The notes under the pieces are model-generated. The model was given only the letters and a program-made list of their open reading frames with translations, ran no database searches and was not told where the DNA came from. 64,000 nucleotides of DNA from Niastella sp. (GTDB taxonomy: Bacteria > Bacteroidota > Bacteroidia > Chitinophagales > Chitinophagaceae), in assembly GCA_017744515.1 (NCBI GenBank), contig JAGIBF010000001.1, forward strand, positions 62,001-126,000. Reading direction: 5' to 3'. Of the stretch, positions 9,300 to 17,992 are shown piece after piece. A program made the translations under genes and the position numbers. Every line of letters begins with the position of its first letter. Positions within the stretch are counted from its first letter, which is position 1.

Positions 9300-9336
9300 A
9301 AAACAAAAGCCCCTTCCGGTAATCCGGAAGGGGCGT
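9300..9336 (-). terminator. Rho-independent terminator of the methyltransferase gene
   Basis: Perfect 11-bp arms GCCCCTTCCGG (9309-9319) and CCGGAAGGGGC (9324-9334) have a 4-base loop. Reading the minus strand, a TTTTGTTTTT tract follows, giving a textbook intrinsic terminator about 30 bases after the stop codon. Confidence 0.85.
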
Positions 9337-9362
9337 ATAAGCTAAAATATCTTACTGCTCGA

Positions 9363-10130
9363 TTATACTACCTTTTTCCATAAGGTATTGAAGCCACCCG
9401 TCATATTGTAAGGCAGGATCTCGGCGATCTGGCAATCCAGTGATTGCAGGGCCTTTACTCTTTTGGTGACGAGGGAGAAGGGGAATACGTCTTCTACGAA
9501 ATTGGTCTTGCTGAAACGTATGATCTTAAATTGATTGGCGGCAGCCAGTTTTTCCAGGTCTTTCTGGGTAAAGAATTGCACGTGGTCGAGGTTATCGGCC
9601 TGAGACTGTACGGTAGTGCCTTTATAACCCAACATACGCTTCACCTTGTTGATGAAGTTTTGCAGACCGGGGTTCTTGCGGGCACGCAGCATCGGCTTTG
9701 TCACCAATGCTTCGCGTGGTCCTTTGCCATTGGGCACTGTTACCACGAGTGTGCCGTCATCTTTCAATGACCTGTATAATGTCTTCAGTAAAATTTCGGG
9801 CTGATGAAGGTGTTCCAGCACTTCGCTGCAGATCACAGCATCGAATTGCTTACCCTGAGCAATCAGGTCTTCGGCGCTGATCACATCAAACCGCACATTG
9901 GGCAGCTTGTTCTTACTGCGGGCTACTTCGATAGTCTTCTGGCTGATGTCGATACCCAGCACATTGTAGCCAAACTGGCCTAAGTGCCTGCTTATCACAC
10001 CATTACCACAACCTACATCGAGGATGTTGCCACCTGCGGGAATTGCCTTTGCAAGGCTGTCTACAATGAATTTCAAGCGTTTAATATCGGTAATACGCTC
10101 GTACTCATAAGTGATTGCTGACTGCTCCAT
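9363..10130 (-). CDS. Class I SAM-dependent methyltransferase (UbiG-like fold)
   Basis: This 255-residue protein has the Rossmann-type methyltransferase core: motif I ILDVGCGNG (residues 36-44), VLGIDIS with the acidic SAM-ribose contact, and FDAVICSEVLEHLHQPEILL, as in UbiG and related O-methyltransferases. SLKDDGTLVVTVPNGKGP forms a later core strand. The C-terminal 80 residues are basic and more variable. The substrate cannot be named. It stands alone, with its own terminator on the left and 130 bases to the next gene on the right. Confidence 0.85.
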   Translation of the reverse strand: MEQSAITYEYERITDIKRLKFIVDSLAKAIPAGGNILDVGCGNGVISRHLGQFGYNVLGIDISQKTIEVARSKNKLPNVRFDVISAEDLIAQGKQFDAVICSEVLEHLHQPEILLKTLYRSLKDDGTLVVTVPNGKGPREALVTKPMLRARKNPGLQNFINKVKRMLGYKGTTVQSQADNLDHVQFFTQKDLEKLAAANQFKIIRFSKTNFVEDVFPFSLVTKRVKALQSLDCQIAEILPYNMTGGFNTLWKKVV

Positions 10131-10260
10131 ACAGCAAAGTAACGACGGAGAATAAAGATATGCAACTGCTAAGTGATCTTTTTCTTAAAATACTGAAAAT
10201 CACTTAACAGCAAGCTGCTTAATAAATAACCGTAAGATAATGCCACGGTACCCAAAGACC

Positions 10261-10497
10261 CTATTTTTCGCCGGGCCGGGGATTGTATTTTGCTGCGAAA
10301 TATTGAGCTTCTTCCTGCAGCAACTGTAATACATCGGGAGGAATATTATCGTTGTATTGATTGCTTACAAACTTATACAGGCTGCTGAAATCGTGATGCG
10401 CTTTTCTCACATCTGCGATGGCTTTCATACGGGCTGAAGTTTGCGGAGTGGCTCCTTCCAGGAAACTCTTTACTTCACTATTGGTAATTAAACTCAT
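10261..10497 (-). CDS. Small conserved-looking protein of unknown function (78 aa)
   Basis: The protein is short, soluble and mostly helical, starting MSLITNSEVKSFLEG and ending in a proline/arginine tail (YNPRPGEK). No signal peptide, membrane segment or known motif is visible. Codon use looks like the neighbouring genes and the frame is intact between two gene-free gaps, which supports a real gene. It was not recognised and no function is proposed. Confidence 0.6.
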   Translation of the reverse strand: MSLITNSEVKSFLEGATPQTSARMKAIADVRKAHHDFSSLYKFVSNQYNDNIPPDVLQLLQEEAQYFAAKYNPRPGEK

Positions 10498-10639
10498 AGG
10501 GATAAGCGTTATGCAGTGAAATTACAACAATGCACTTTATTAGTGACAAATCAAACCACTATAAATTAAAATACCGTATTTCTCCCGTACTGTTACCCCG
10601 TAAAAAGGTCCAATCCCTATACCCGTAAGAACAGCAAGT

Positions 10640-10685
10640 AGTAAAAAGCGAGTTGGCTAGTAGTTTGTCCACTAGCCACTTACTA
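10640..10685 (-). terminator. Probable terminator of the GloVer-repeat gene
   Basis: Arms GGCTAGT (10655-10661) and ACTAGCC (10671-10677) form a stem that flanking bases extend with a bulge. On the minus strand it is followed by CGCTTTTT. It lies about 25 bases after the stop codon of the large secreted protein. Confidence 0.5.
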
Positions 10686-10702
10686 CTCACTTCTTTCCTA
10701 TT

Positions 10703-13700
10703 CTATTGCTTAATGAACCTGATCGCACTGTTTTTGTTGCCATCAAACCATACAGCCTGGTATATACCTGCGGGCAATTGGTGCACATCGATGGTACGCA
10801 CCTGGCTGCCGGGCTGTAGTTGCCATTGTACCCGGTTCATCGATTTGCCGGTAGCATCATAAATGATCAGTGATACTGATTTATTACCTGGTGAATAGAT
10901 GGTAAAGATGGCCTGACTGCCTGTTACCGGATTGGGTGTTAACTGAATGTTGAGTGATGGCCCTTGCCCACGATCGAGCAGGAGGATGTTGGAATAAGTA
11001 ATATTACCACCGGCTTCTTTCATTTGTAAGCGATACCAGGCTTTGCCCTGTGGGATTTGCTGATCGGTAAACTGGAATGGATTTCCGCAATCAATTACAG
11101 TGGCTGGCACCACGCCTATCTGGCCGAAATGAATTCCATCGGTACTGCGCTCAACGATGAAATCTGTTTTCTCTGTACAGGAAGCTTTCCAATTCAATTT
11201 GTTTACCGATGTTTCTATCGCTCCTTTTAAATACTCCAGCTTCACCGGTAGCGCCAAATAGGATTTGCTGGCCACATAAAAAGTAGAGAAAGAACTTACC
11301 TGTGCGGTATATACATAATCCAATCCCCAGGTAGTGACTGTAGATGTCAGTGGAGCAGCCTTATGCACTATCGCCTCTCCACAAGCATCGCTGTTTTTGA
11401 AAAGTGTAAGATCGCTCACATTGATAACGCCCGAACTAGGTGTGTTTTTCAATGATTCAAATTCTGCTTTGCGGATGTAGAATCGGACACTCACCGGCGA
11501 GGCAGGTTGATTATCCACTTTGATAGTGATATTGCGATCCAGGTACAGGCGGCCTGCTTCATCCTGGCGCGTAGCACCACTGTGTGTGTAAAACTGGACC
11601 TGCACATTGCCCAGAATATTACCATTGGCATTGATCTCCAGCACTGCGTTACCTCCTTCGTCTGTGAAAGGTACCCACTGACCGGCATTGGCGGCATTAA
11701 TAAGTGTAGTGCCAATATCTGTACAAGAGCCAGGTGTGCCACGCGCTACTAATGCTGGTACTGTTATCAACTGGGTAGTCAGCGGCTCGCGTCCATCCAG
11801 CGAGGTAAAACTGGTAGGTTCTTTGTAAGTATCCGACACAAGATCATATTCGAATAAAACGCCACCATAAGCAGCACCGCCATTCGCCATAGTTCCATAC
11901 AGCTTATTGTTGTACAACATCATAGTGCCTTGCGTATATGATCCTCCGGGTGACAGGAACTGATGCTTCTCTGTGTAGGTATTGGTTGCCAGATCGTATT
12001 CAAACAGCACCCCATCTGTCCCCTGGAATATATCAGGATTAGTGGTACCGTACAGTTTATTATTGTATACAACCATACCGGCACTATATACCTCTCCGGC
12101 ACCGGGAGAAAAATCGTATCGCTTGACAAATCCGTTACCAGCAGGTATATATTCAAACAAAGTGCCGTTATTATTAGCTCCACCTTCGGTGGTAGTGCCA
12201 TACAGCCTTCCATTGTGCAAGGTCAATGTTGCACGTGGGTATCCACCAAAAGAGCCGCCGAAAGAAACCCGTACGGCGTAAGTATTCGTGGCCAGGTCAT
12301 ATTCATATAAAACACCCTGACCATTATTTCCACCGCCAATAGTGGTCCCATATAGTTTATTATTGTATAGTACAGGAACTCCACCAGGAAGATAACCGGT
12401 AGCCTGACTGAAATGATGCTTCACCGTATAATTATCATTCAGGGGGTCAAATTCATACAATGCGCCGCCTATAACTGTACTACCTTTCGCAATGCCATAT
12501 AGTTTATTATTATACAGCATCATTCCACCCAGGTCACTGTCAATGGTACCCACATACCCAGTAGCAGCTGTCATGTGCTGACGCACGGCATAGGTTCCGG
12601 TAGCCAGGTCGTAAGAGAAGATCACTCCTTTGTCATCGCTGCCTCCGTTTTCAGTAATACCATACAGCTTACCACTGTAATAAGTAAGCTTCCCTTTCGG
12701 AATGTGACCTGTAGCAGAAGTCGAGAGGTCTATCTTTTTGGTTATTCCATTAATGACCGGGTTGTATTCAAACAAAGCGCCCGAGCTGGCAGACCCTCCG
12801 TCATAAGTAACACTATAAAATCTGTCGTTCAGCACCAGCAGCGGAGAACCTGGATGCGACCCCATCGTGGGGCCATTGAAGTTTACCTTCTTCCCATACG
12901 TGTTGGTAGCGGGATCATATTCGAAAAGGACGCCTTCATCGTTTGTGCCGCCATAAGCCGTAAGGCCATAGAGTTTGTTATTGTACAGCAGGAATGGGCT
13001 GTAGAACGCCTGTCCATTTGCCGCCGACATATCAATCTTTTTGACGAGTGTATTTTGTACAATATCGTATTCGAAGATCGTGCCCGCATCATTGATACCT
13101 CCCTGCCAGGTACCGCCATATAGTTTGCTATTGATCCGTACCAATCCGCCGCCCGGCGACTTTGCGCCGATTGTGCTCATGTCAGCTTTTTTAGTGATGG
13201 TATTGTTGGCCGGATTGAATTCGAATAGAGTCCCCATGCCATTCAGCCCTCCACCGGAAGATACTCCGTACAACCGGTTATTATAAGGAACCAACGGGCC
13301 TTCTGATGTAAACCCAACCGTACTGTTGAACTCAGCCAGCTTTGCATATACACTATTTACCGGGTCATAAGAAAAGAGCACGTTATCATTCAAGGTTGTT
13401 CCATACAATTTATTATTGTATACCACCAGTCCTGTATTCGGGCTGGTTCCGGAACCATTCTGGAAAGTATATTTTTTTGACAGCGCATTGATGGCGGGAT
13501 CATATTCATATAAAACTCCATCAACAACATCAATAGTGCTTGAAGTAACCCCATACAACTTGTTTTGAAATATCACCATGCTACCTATGGGCCGGCTGGC
13601 GGTGATCCTGTAAAAATCGATCAGCTTAGTATAAGCATTTGTGACAGGATTGTATTCGTAGATAATGCCTGCATTGCGTTCGCCTGCACCAGACATTACG

Positions 13701-13939
13701 CCCAACAACCGGCCATTATAATTTACCAGTCCATTATTTCTGGGAGAATTTCCAGGCACCTTTAATTCAAATGCCTTATGCGGCCGTACGCCCGTGCCAT
13801 CATATTTGGAAGAGAACAAAACACCTTGTCCATCAGTACCTCCAACCTCGGTTGTGCCCCAGAACTGATAAATGCCCTGTGCATGGCTGTGGAGGATACC
13901 GGACAACAGGAGGAATAAGGCTGTGTATAATTTTTTCAT
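10703..13939 (-). CDS. GloVer-repeat secreted protein with T9SS sorting domain
   Basis: This 1078-residue protein has a signal peptide (residues 1-20, ending SHAQ). Residues from about 25 to 730 are roughly a dozen tandem repeats of about 50 residues with the pattern NKLYGTT-GG--N-G-LFEYD, the GloVer-type repeat of 'choice-of-anchor' proteins. They probably form beta-propeller blades. A beta-rich region with a LYLDRNITIK strand follows. The last ~80 residues (LNIQLTPNPVTG ... LPAGIYQAVWFDG ... FIKQ) match the type IX secretion C-terminal sorting domain. The protein is thus exported by T9SS and anchored or released at the surface. Its ligand is unknown. Confidence 0.88.
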   Translation of the reverse strand: MKKLYTALFLLLSGILHSHAQGIYQFWGTTEVGGTDGQGVLFSSKYDGTGVRPHKAFELKVPGNSPRNNGLVNYNGRLLGVMSGAGERNAGIIYEYNPVTNAYTKLIDFYRITASRPIGSMVIFQNKLYGVTSSTIDVVDGVLYEYDPAINALSKKYTFQNGSGTSPNTGLVVYNNKLYGTTLNDNVLFSYDPVNSVYAKLAEFNSTVGFTSEGPLVPYNNRLYGVSSGGGLNGMGTLFEFNPANNTITKKADMSTIGAKSPGGGLVRINSKLYGGTWQGGINDAGTIFEYDIVQNTLVKKIDMSAANGQAFYSPFLLYNNKLYGLTAYGGTNDEGVLFEYDPATNTYGKKVNFNGPTMGSHPGSPLLVLNDRFYSVTYDGGSASSGALFEYNPVINGITKKIDLSTSATGHIPKGKLTYYSGKLYGITENGGSDDKGVIFSYDLATGTYAVRQHMTAATGYVGTIDSDLGGMMLYNNKLYGIAKGSTVIGGALYEFDPLNDNYTVKHHFSQATGYLPGGVPVLYNNKLYGTTIGGGNNGQGVLYEYDLATNTYAVRVSFGGSFGGYPRATLTLHNGRLYGTTTEGGANNNGTLFEYIPAGNGFVKRYDFSPGAGEVYSAGMVVYNNKLYGTTNPDIFQGTDGVLFEYDLATNTYTEKHQFLSPGGSYTQGTMMLYNNKLYGTMANGGAAYGGVLFEYDLVSDTYKEPTSFTSLDGREPLTTQLITVPALVARGTPGSCTDIGTTLINAANAGQWVPFTDEGGNAVLEINANGNILGNVQVQFYTHSGATRQDEAGRLYLDRNITIKVDNQPASPVSVRFYIRKAEFESLKNTPSSGVINVSDLTLFKNSDACGEAIVHKAAPLTSTVTTWGLDYVYTAQVSSFSTFYVASKSYLALPVKLEYLKGAIETSVNKLNWKASCTEKTDFIVERSTDGIHFGQIGVVPATVIDCGNPFQFTDQQIPQGKAWYRLQMKEAGGNITYSNILLLDRGQGPSLNIQLTPNPVTGSQAIFTIYSPGNKSVSLIIYDATGKSMNRVQWQLQPGSQVRTIDVHQLPAGIYQAVWFDGNKNSAIRFIKQ

Positions 13940-14034
13940 ATCAAGTGTGTTTTAAGGAGCCACCAAATTAGGGTGAGTGGCAGGGCGCCAAAAGACATGC
14001 TTAACGGATGAGGAGTTTGGATTAACGGATACAC

Positions 14035-14062
14035 GAGTCGGGAGTTTGGAGTCTATAGTTCA
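14035..14062 (+). repeat. Heptamer array, locus 1
   Basis: Four 7-base units in register: GAGTCGG, GAGTTTG, GAGTCTA, TAGTTCA. They lie between the divergent GloVer and phospholipase genes. The unit core GAGT is shared with the arrays at 16716 and 40922. Confidence 0.65.
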
Positions 14063-14205
14063 GCGCCAAAGTAGCAGCAGGAGCAGAATTATGTCAGAAT
14101 ATAACACGCACAGGTTAACTCATTATTATGCTTTAACTTGTATGGCATCGCGCAAAAGCTACCTGCACGGAATCAGATATATTACACCCCATAAAAAATT
14201 TGTAC

Positions 14206-16713
14206 ATGGATACAAGAAGGGAATTCCTGCGCAAAGCAGCCTTGCTCTCCGGCGGCACTGCTTTCTTTAATACGTTACCACCTGTTATTCAAAAAGCATT
14301 GGCCATCAATCCGGATGCCGGCAGTACTTTCTATGATGCTGAACACATTGTTTTCCTGATGCAGGAAAACCGTTCTTTCGATCATCAGCTGGGTATGCTG
14401 CAAGGTGTGCGTGGTTTCAATGACCCACGCGCCATTCAGTTGCCCGATAAGAACCCTGTGTGGTTGCAAACCAACAAAAATGGTGACACCTATGGTCCAT
14501 TCCACCTCAATGTAAAAGATACCAAAGTGGCCTGGATGGGTTCGCTGCCGCATGGCTGGACCGACCAGACCGACGCCATGAACAATGGTAAATATGACCA
14601 GTGGCTGGAAGCAAAACGCGCCCGTAACAAAGCGTTTGGTGATATGCCGCTGACGATGGGCTATTGCGACCGTAATGATTTTCCTTTTTATTATTCACTG
14701 GCTGATGCCTTTACTGTGTGTGATCATAACTTCTGCTCCAGCATTACAGGAACTCACCCTAATCGTCATTATTGGATGACCGGTACCGTAAGGGAGCGCA
14801 ATGAAGCCGCCGCCGTTGCCCACTTGTGGAACGTGAGCAATTACGAATACCCCGAGCTGGATTGGAAAACATACCCTGAGCGTCTCGAAGAGAATGGTAT
14901 TTCCTGGAAGGTGTACCAGAATGAGCTGACGATGGGCTATACACTGAAAAGTGAAGAAGGTTCCTGGCTGAGCAACTTCGGCACCAATATCCTCGAATAT
15001 TTCAAGCAGTACAATGTGCGCCTGCATGCCGGTGGCATTGCCAACCTGCAAACGAAGAAAGAAAATATCCTGAAACAGATCGCCGACCTCGAAAAGCAAA
15101 CCGGTGATGAAAGAGCTGCCACCAGACTGGCTGCTGCCAGGAAAGTGCTGGAGCGCATTGAAGTGGCGCAAAAGAAGTTCACTGCCGAAAGCTATGACAA
15201 GCTGACTAAAGAACTAAAAGCGCTGAATGAAAAAGCATTCAGCACCAATACCAATGATCCATTCTTCCATGAGCTCACTTCTTTGAAATATGCCGACAAC
15301 GGGACTGAAAGAACGGTGAGTATTCCAAAGGGCGACATCTTCCACCAGTTCCGTGAAGATGTAAAGAACGGTACTTTGCCCACTGTATCCTGGCTGATGT
15401 CTCCTGCCAATTTCTCCGATCACCCCGGCAACCCGTGGTATGGCTCCTGGTATGTGAGCGAAGCGATGGAAATATTATTGCAGAATCCTGAAGTGTGGAA
15501 GAAGACCATTTTCATTTTGACCTATGATGAGAATGATGGTTATTTCGACCACATGGCGCCTTATGTAGTGCCCAATCCTTATAAAGAAAACACCGGTAAA
15601 GTATCTGCAGGTATCGACCCCAGGCTCGACTTTGCTACCAAAGATCAGCAAACAAATCCTTCTGCCAATCCCGCCAGCATCCGTGAAGGCTCCATCGGGT
15701 TGGGTTATCGTGTGCCGATGATCATTGCATCTCCCTGGACAAGAGGTGGCTTTGTCAACTCAGAAGTGTTTGACCACACTTCTTCTTTACAGTTCCTTGA
15801 AAACTTTTTGGCAAAGAAATTCAACAAGCAGGTTAAAGAAGAGAATATCACTGAATGGCGCCGTACCATTTGCGGTGATCTTACTTCTGTATTCCGTCCT
15901 TACAATGGAGAAAAGACAGAACGTCCTGCCTTCCTCGAAAGAGATGCTTTTATAGAAAGCATTCACCAGGCGCAATACAAGGAGATGCCTGCCAACTATA
16001 AGAAGCTGTCTGCTGCTGAATTGGAAGCGGTGCAAAAAAATCCCCTCAGCTCTTCTTTTATACCCAGGCAGGAAAAGGGTGTACGGTCCGCTTGTGCCCT
16101 CCCCTATGAAATGTATGCCGACGGACAATTTGATAAAGCTACCGGACAATTTGCAGTAAGCTTTGCTGCCGGGAATAAAGTGTTTGGCAACAAGGCCGCT
16201 GGCTCACCTTTCCGGGTGTATGCTGTGAATGCTTATGAGCGGGAAGTGATGCGTGCGTGGGATTATTCGGTGAAAGCCGGTGACCGATTGCAGGATGAAT
16301 GGAAGCTAAGCAGCTTCAACAATGGATTGTATCACCTGCGTGTGTATGCTCCCAATGGCTTCTTCCGTGAGTTCAAAGGCAACAATGGCAACCCGTTGCT
16401 AAAAGTGGCTTGCACTTACGAACAGGGAAGTAATCAAAAGCTCACCGGCAACGTCGTGATCATCATCACCAACGACGATACGAAAGCGCATACCGTTACG
16501 CTTAATGACAATCACTACAAAACCGGCAAGCAGGTAAAGACGATCGCTGCGGGCGCTACAGTAGCAGTACCTGTAAAACTGGCTACCTCATTCCACTGGT
16601 ATGATGTCAGCGTATCAGTAAAGGATTATGACCAGTTTGAAGAGCGCTTCGCCGGTCACGTGGAAACAGGTGTTGTTTCCAAGACCGACCCGTTGATGGG
16701 TGGCGTGGTTTGA
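14206..16713 (+). CDS. Phosphocholine-specific phospholipase C, Tat-exported
   Basis: This 835-residue protein starts MDTRREFLRKAALLSGG, a twin-arginine signal, so it is exported folded. The phosphoesterase domain (about 40-590) contains FLMQENRSFDH (residues 50-60), GTHPNRHYWMTGT and LTYDENDGYFDHM, the metal and active-site motifs of the non-haemolytic PLC/AcpA family. A charged, coiled-coil-like insertion of about 75 residues sits near residues 280-355. Two C-terminal beta domains of the PLC-associated type follow (about 620-830). It should cleave phospholipid head groups in the periplasm or outside, possibly for phosphate. The ATG at 14206 is preferred to a TTG two codons upstream because it places the twin arginines normally. 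Confidence 0.93.
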   Translation: MDTRREFLRKAALLSGGTAFFNTLPPVIQKALAINPDAGSTFYDAEHIVFLMQENRSFDHQLGMLQGVRGFNDPRAIQLPDKNPVWLQTNKNGDTYGPFHLNVKDTKVAWMGSLPHGWTDQTDAMNNGKYDQWLEAKRARNKAFGDMPLTMGYCDRNDFPFYYSLADAFTVCDHNFCSSITGTHPNRHYWMTGTVRERNEAAAVAHLWNVSNYEYPELDWKTYPERLEENGISWKVYQNELTMGYTLKSEEGSWLSNFGTNILEYFKQYNVRLHAGGIANLQTKKENILKQIADLEKQTGDERAATRLAAARKVLERIEVAQKKFTAESYDKLTKELKALNEKAFSTNTNDPFFHELTSLKYADNGTERTVSIPKGDIFHQFREDVKNGTLPTVSWLMSPANFSDHPGNPWYGSWYVSEAMEILLQNPEVWKKTIFILTYDENDGYFDHMAPYVVPNPYKENTGKVSAGIDPRLDFATKDQQTNPSANPASIREGSIGLGYRVPMIIASPWTRGGFVNSEVFDHTSSLQFLENFLAKKFNKQVKEENITEWRRTICGDLTSVFRPYNGEKTERPAFLERDAFIESIHQAQYKEMPANYKKLSAAELEAVQKNPLSSSFIPRQEKGVRSACALPYEMYADGQFDKATGQFAVSFAAGNKVFGNKAAGSPFRVYAVNAYEREVMRAWDYSVKAGDRLQDEWKLSSFNNGLYHLRVYAPNGFFREFKGNNGNPLLKVACTYEQGSNQKLTGNVVIIITNDDTKAHTVTLNDNHYKTGKQVKTIAAGATVAVPVKLATSFHWYDVSVSVKDYDQFEERFAGHVETGVVSKTDPLMGGVV

Positions 16714-16715
16714 AC

Positions 16716-16750
16716 AAGTTCAGAGTAGAGAGTCAAGAGTTGTGAGTGGC
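16716..16750 (+). repeat. Heptamer array, locus 2
   Basis: Five 7-base units start 2 bases after the phospholipase stop codon: AAGTTCA, GAGTAGA, GAGTCAA, GAGTTGT, GAGTGGC. They belong to the same degenerate family as 14035 and 40922. Confidence 0.7.
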
Positions 16751-16796
16751 GTTTGCTTTGAATTTCCTGTAGAATACCCACTTAGTAGTATAGTAA

Positions 16797-16838
16797 AGGG
16801 CTCTGCAAATCAATATTTTGCAGGGCCTTTTGTTTTTG
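16797..16838 (+). terminator. Rho-independent terminator after phospholipase C
   Basis: Arms GGCTCTGCAAA and TTTTGCAGGGCC enclose an AT loop and are followed by TTTTGTTTTTG. It ends the phospholipase transcript before the SPFH gene. Confidence 0.75.
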
Positions 16839-16909
16839 TGTAATTTTTAGGGTGTGTTTACTACTAACTGTATAAATTAGTTACCTTTCTCCAATTAAAA
16901 CAACTTCAT

Positions 16910-17908
16910 ATGGGACTGTTTGATTTTATCAGGAATGAGTTTATCGAGGTCATTGAGTGGGTAGATGATACCACTGATACCGTGATCTACAAGTTTCCGG
17001 ACAAGGGTAATAAGATCATGAACGGCGCGCAGCTTACCGTGCGGGAATCACAGGTGGCCGTGCTGATGAATGAAGGCGAGTTTGGTGATGTGTACATTCC
17101 CGGCCGGCATGAGCTGAGCACGAAAAACATGCCCATTACTACCACTTTGAAGTCGTGGAAATACCTGTTCGACTCGCCTTTCAAAGTTGATGTATATTAT
17201 GTAAGCACCAAGCAGTTTACCAACCTGAAGTGGGGTACTTCCAATCCCATCATCGTACGCGACCCTGAGTTCAAGCAGGTACGCCTACGCTCTTTTGGTA
17301 CGTATACCATGCGGGTGATCGATCCCAAGAAATTTATCAAGGAGTTTGCCGGCACCAATCCCTGGGTGCGCATCGATGGCGTAAGTGAGCAGTTGCGCAA
17401 TACCATCGTGAGCAAGCTGGCGGAAGGCCTGGCTGAAGCCGGTGTTTCCGTGCTTGACCTCGCCGCCAACTTTACCGAGATCGGTGAGAAACTGAAACCT
17501 GTATTCCAGAAAGAATTTGATATATGGGGTATTGAGCTGGGCAAGTTCTACATAGAGAATGTAACGCTTCCTGAAGAAGTAGAGAAGATGCTCGACAAGA
17601 CCACGCAGTTGAATATGCTGTCTGACAAGCTGAACCAGTTCAACCAGATGCAGGGTGGTATTGCGATAGAGAATTTATCCAATAACCCCGGCGCTGCCAG
17701 TACTGCAGGTATCGGCGCAGGTGTGATATTGACCAACCTGTTGCAGCCTCAGCAGCAACAGCAAGGCAACACTGCTCCGGCCAATGATCCGCAGGAGAAG
17801 CAAAAGCTGGTAGACCTGCTGAAGCAGCTGGGCGAACTGAAAGCGCAGGGCATTTTAACGGAAGATGAATTCAATCAAAAGAAAGCAGAGATACTCGGTA
17901 AATTATAA
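16910..17908 (+). CDS. SPFH-domain protein with C-terminal SHOCT domain (YdjI-like)
   Basis: This 332-residue protein lacks a signal peptide. Residues about 30-240 form the SPFH/band-7 domain: early strands (GAQLTVRESQVAVLMNEGEFGDVYIPGRHEL), ending in a helical ELGKFYIENVTLPEEVEKMLDK segment. A glutamine- and glycine-rich linker (QPQQQQQ) leads to a SHOCT domain at 300-332 (LKQLGELKAQGILTEDEFNQKKAEIL). The arrangement matches Bacillus YdjI and 'virion core-like' SPFH proteins, which scaffold membrane-stress complexes with zinc-ribbon partners. Just such a partner follows 85 bases downstream. No PspA gene is in the window, so its effector is unknown here. Confidence 0.88.
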   Translation: MGLFDFIRNEFIEVIEWVDDTTDTVIYKFPDKGNKIMNGAQLTVRESQVAVLMNEGEFGDVYIPGRHELSTKNMPITTTLKSWKYLFDSPFKVDVYYVSTKQFTNLKWGTSNPIIVRDPEFKQVRLRSFGTYTMRVIDPKKFIKEFAGTNPWVRIDGVSEQLRNTIVSKLAEGLAEAGVSVLDLAANFTEIGEKLKPVFQKEFDIWGIELGKFYIENVTLPEEVEKMLDKTTQLNMLSDKLNQFNQMQGGIAIENLSNNPGAASTAGIGAGVILTNLLQPQQQQQGNTAPANDPQEKQKLVDLLKQLGELKAQGILTEDEFNQKKAEILGKL

Positions 17909-17970
17909 CACGAATTTTAGCGAATTACACGAATAGTAATTCACGGGCTTCGACAAGCTCAGCCTGACAC
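17909..17970 (+). repeat. CGAATT repeat followed by an A-family repeat
   Basis: A CACGAATTTTAGCGAATTAC unit begins directly after the SPFH stop codon and is followed at 17947-17970 by a GCTTCGACAAGCTCAGCCTG unit. Both families recur elsewhere in the window on the same strand. They lie inside the SPFH/zinc-ribbon gene pair. Confidence 0.75.
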
Positions 17971-17992
17971 CCTCATGGTAACGAGATCATTA

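Larger units (their letters stand above)
8844..9362. other. 519-base gene-free region holding an 11-bp repeat element and a terminator
   Basis: No credible coding sequence was seen. The stretch contains the dispersed element at 9011-9155 and, at its right end, the terminator of the minus-strand methyltransferase gene. The rest is C-rich, low-complexity sequence (about 9156-9250, many CCCT/CTCC runs) for which no function is apparent. The promoter of the M23 gene should lie just right of 8843. Confidence 0.6.

Noticed and set aside
14871..14892. Reverse-orientation A-family repeat within phospholipase C
   Set aside because: Only a short partial match inside conserved coding sequence; treated as chance.
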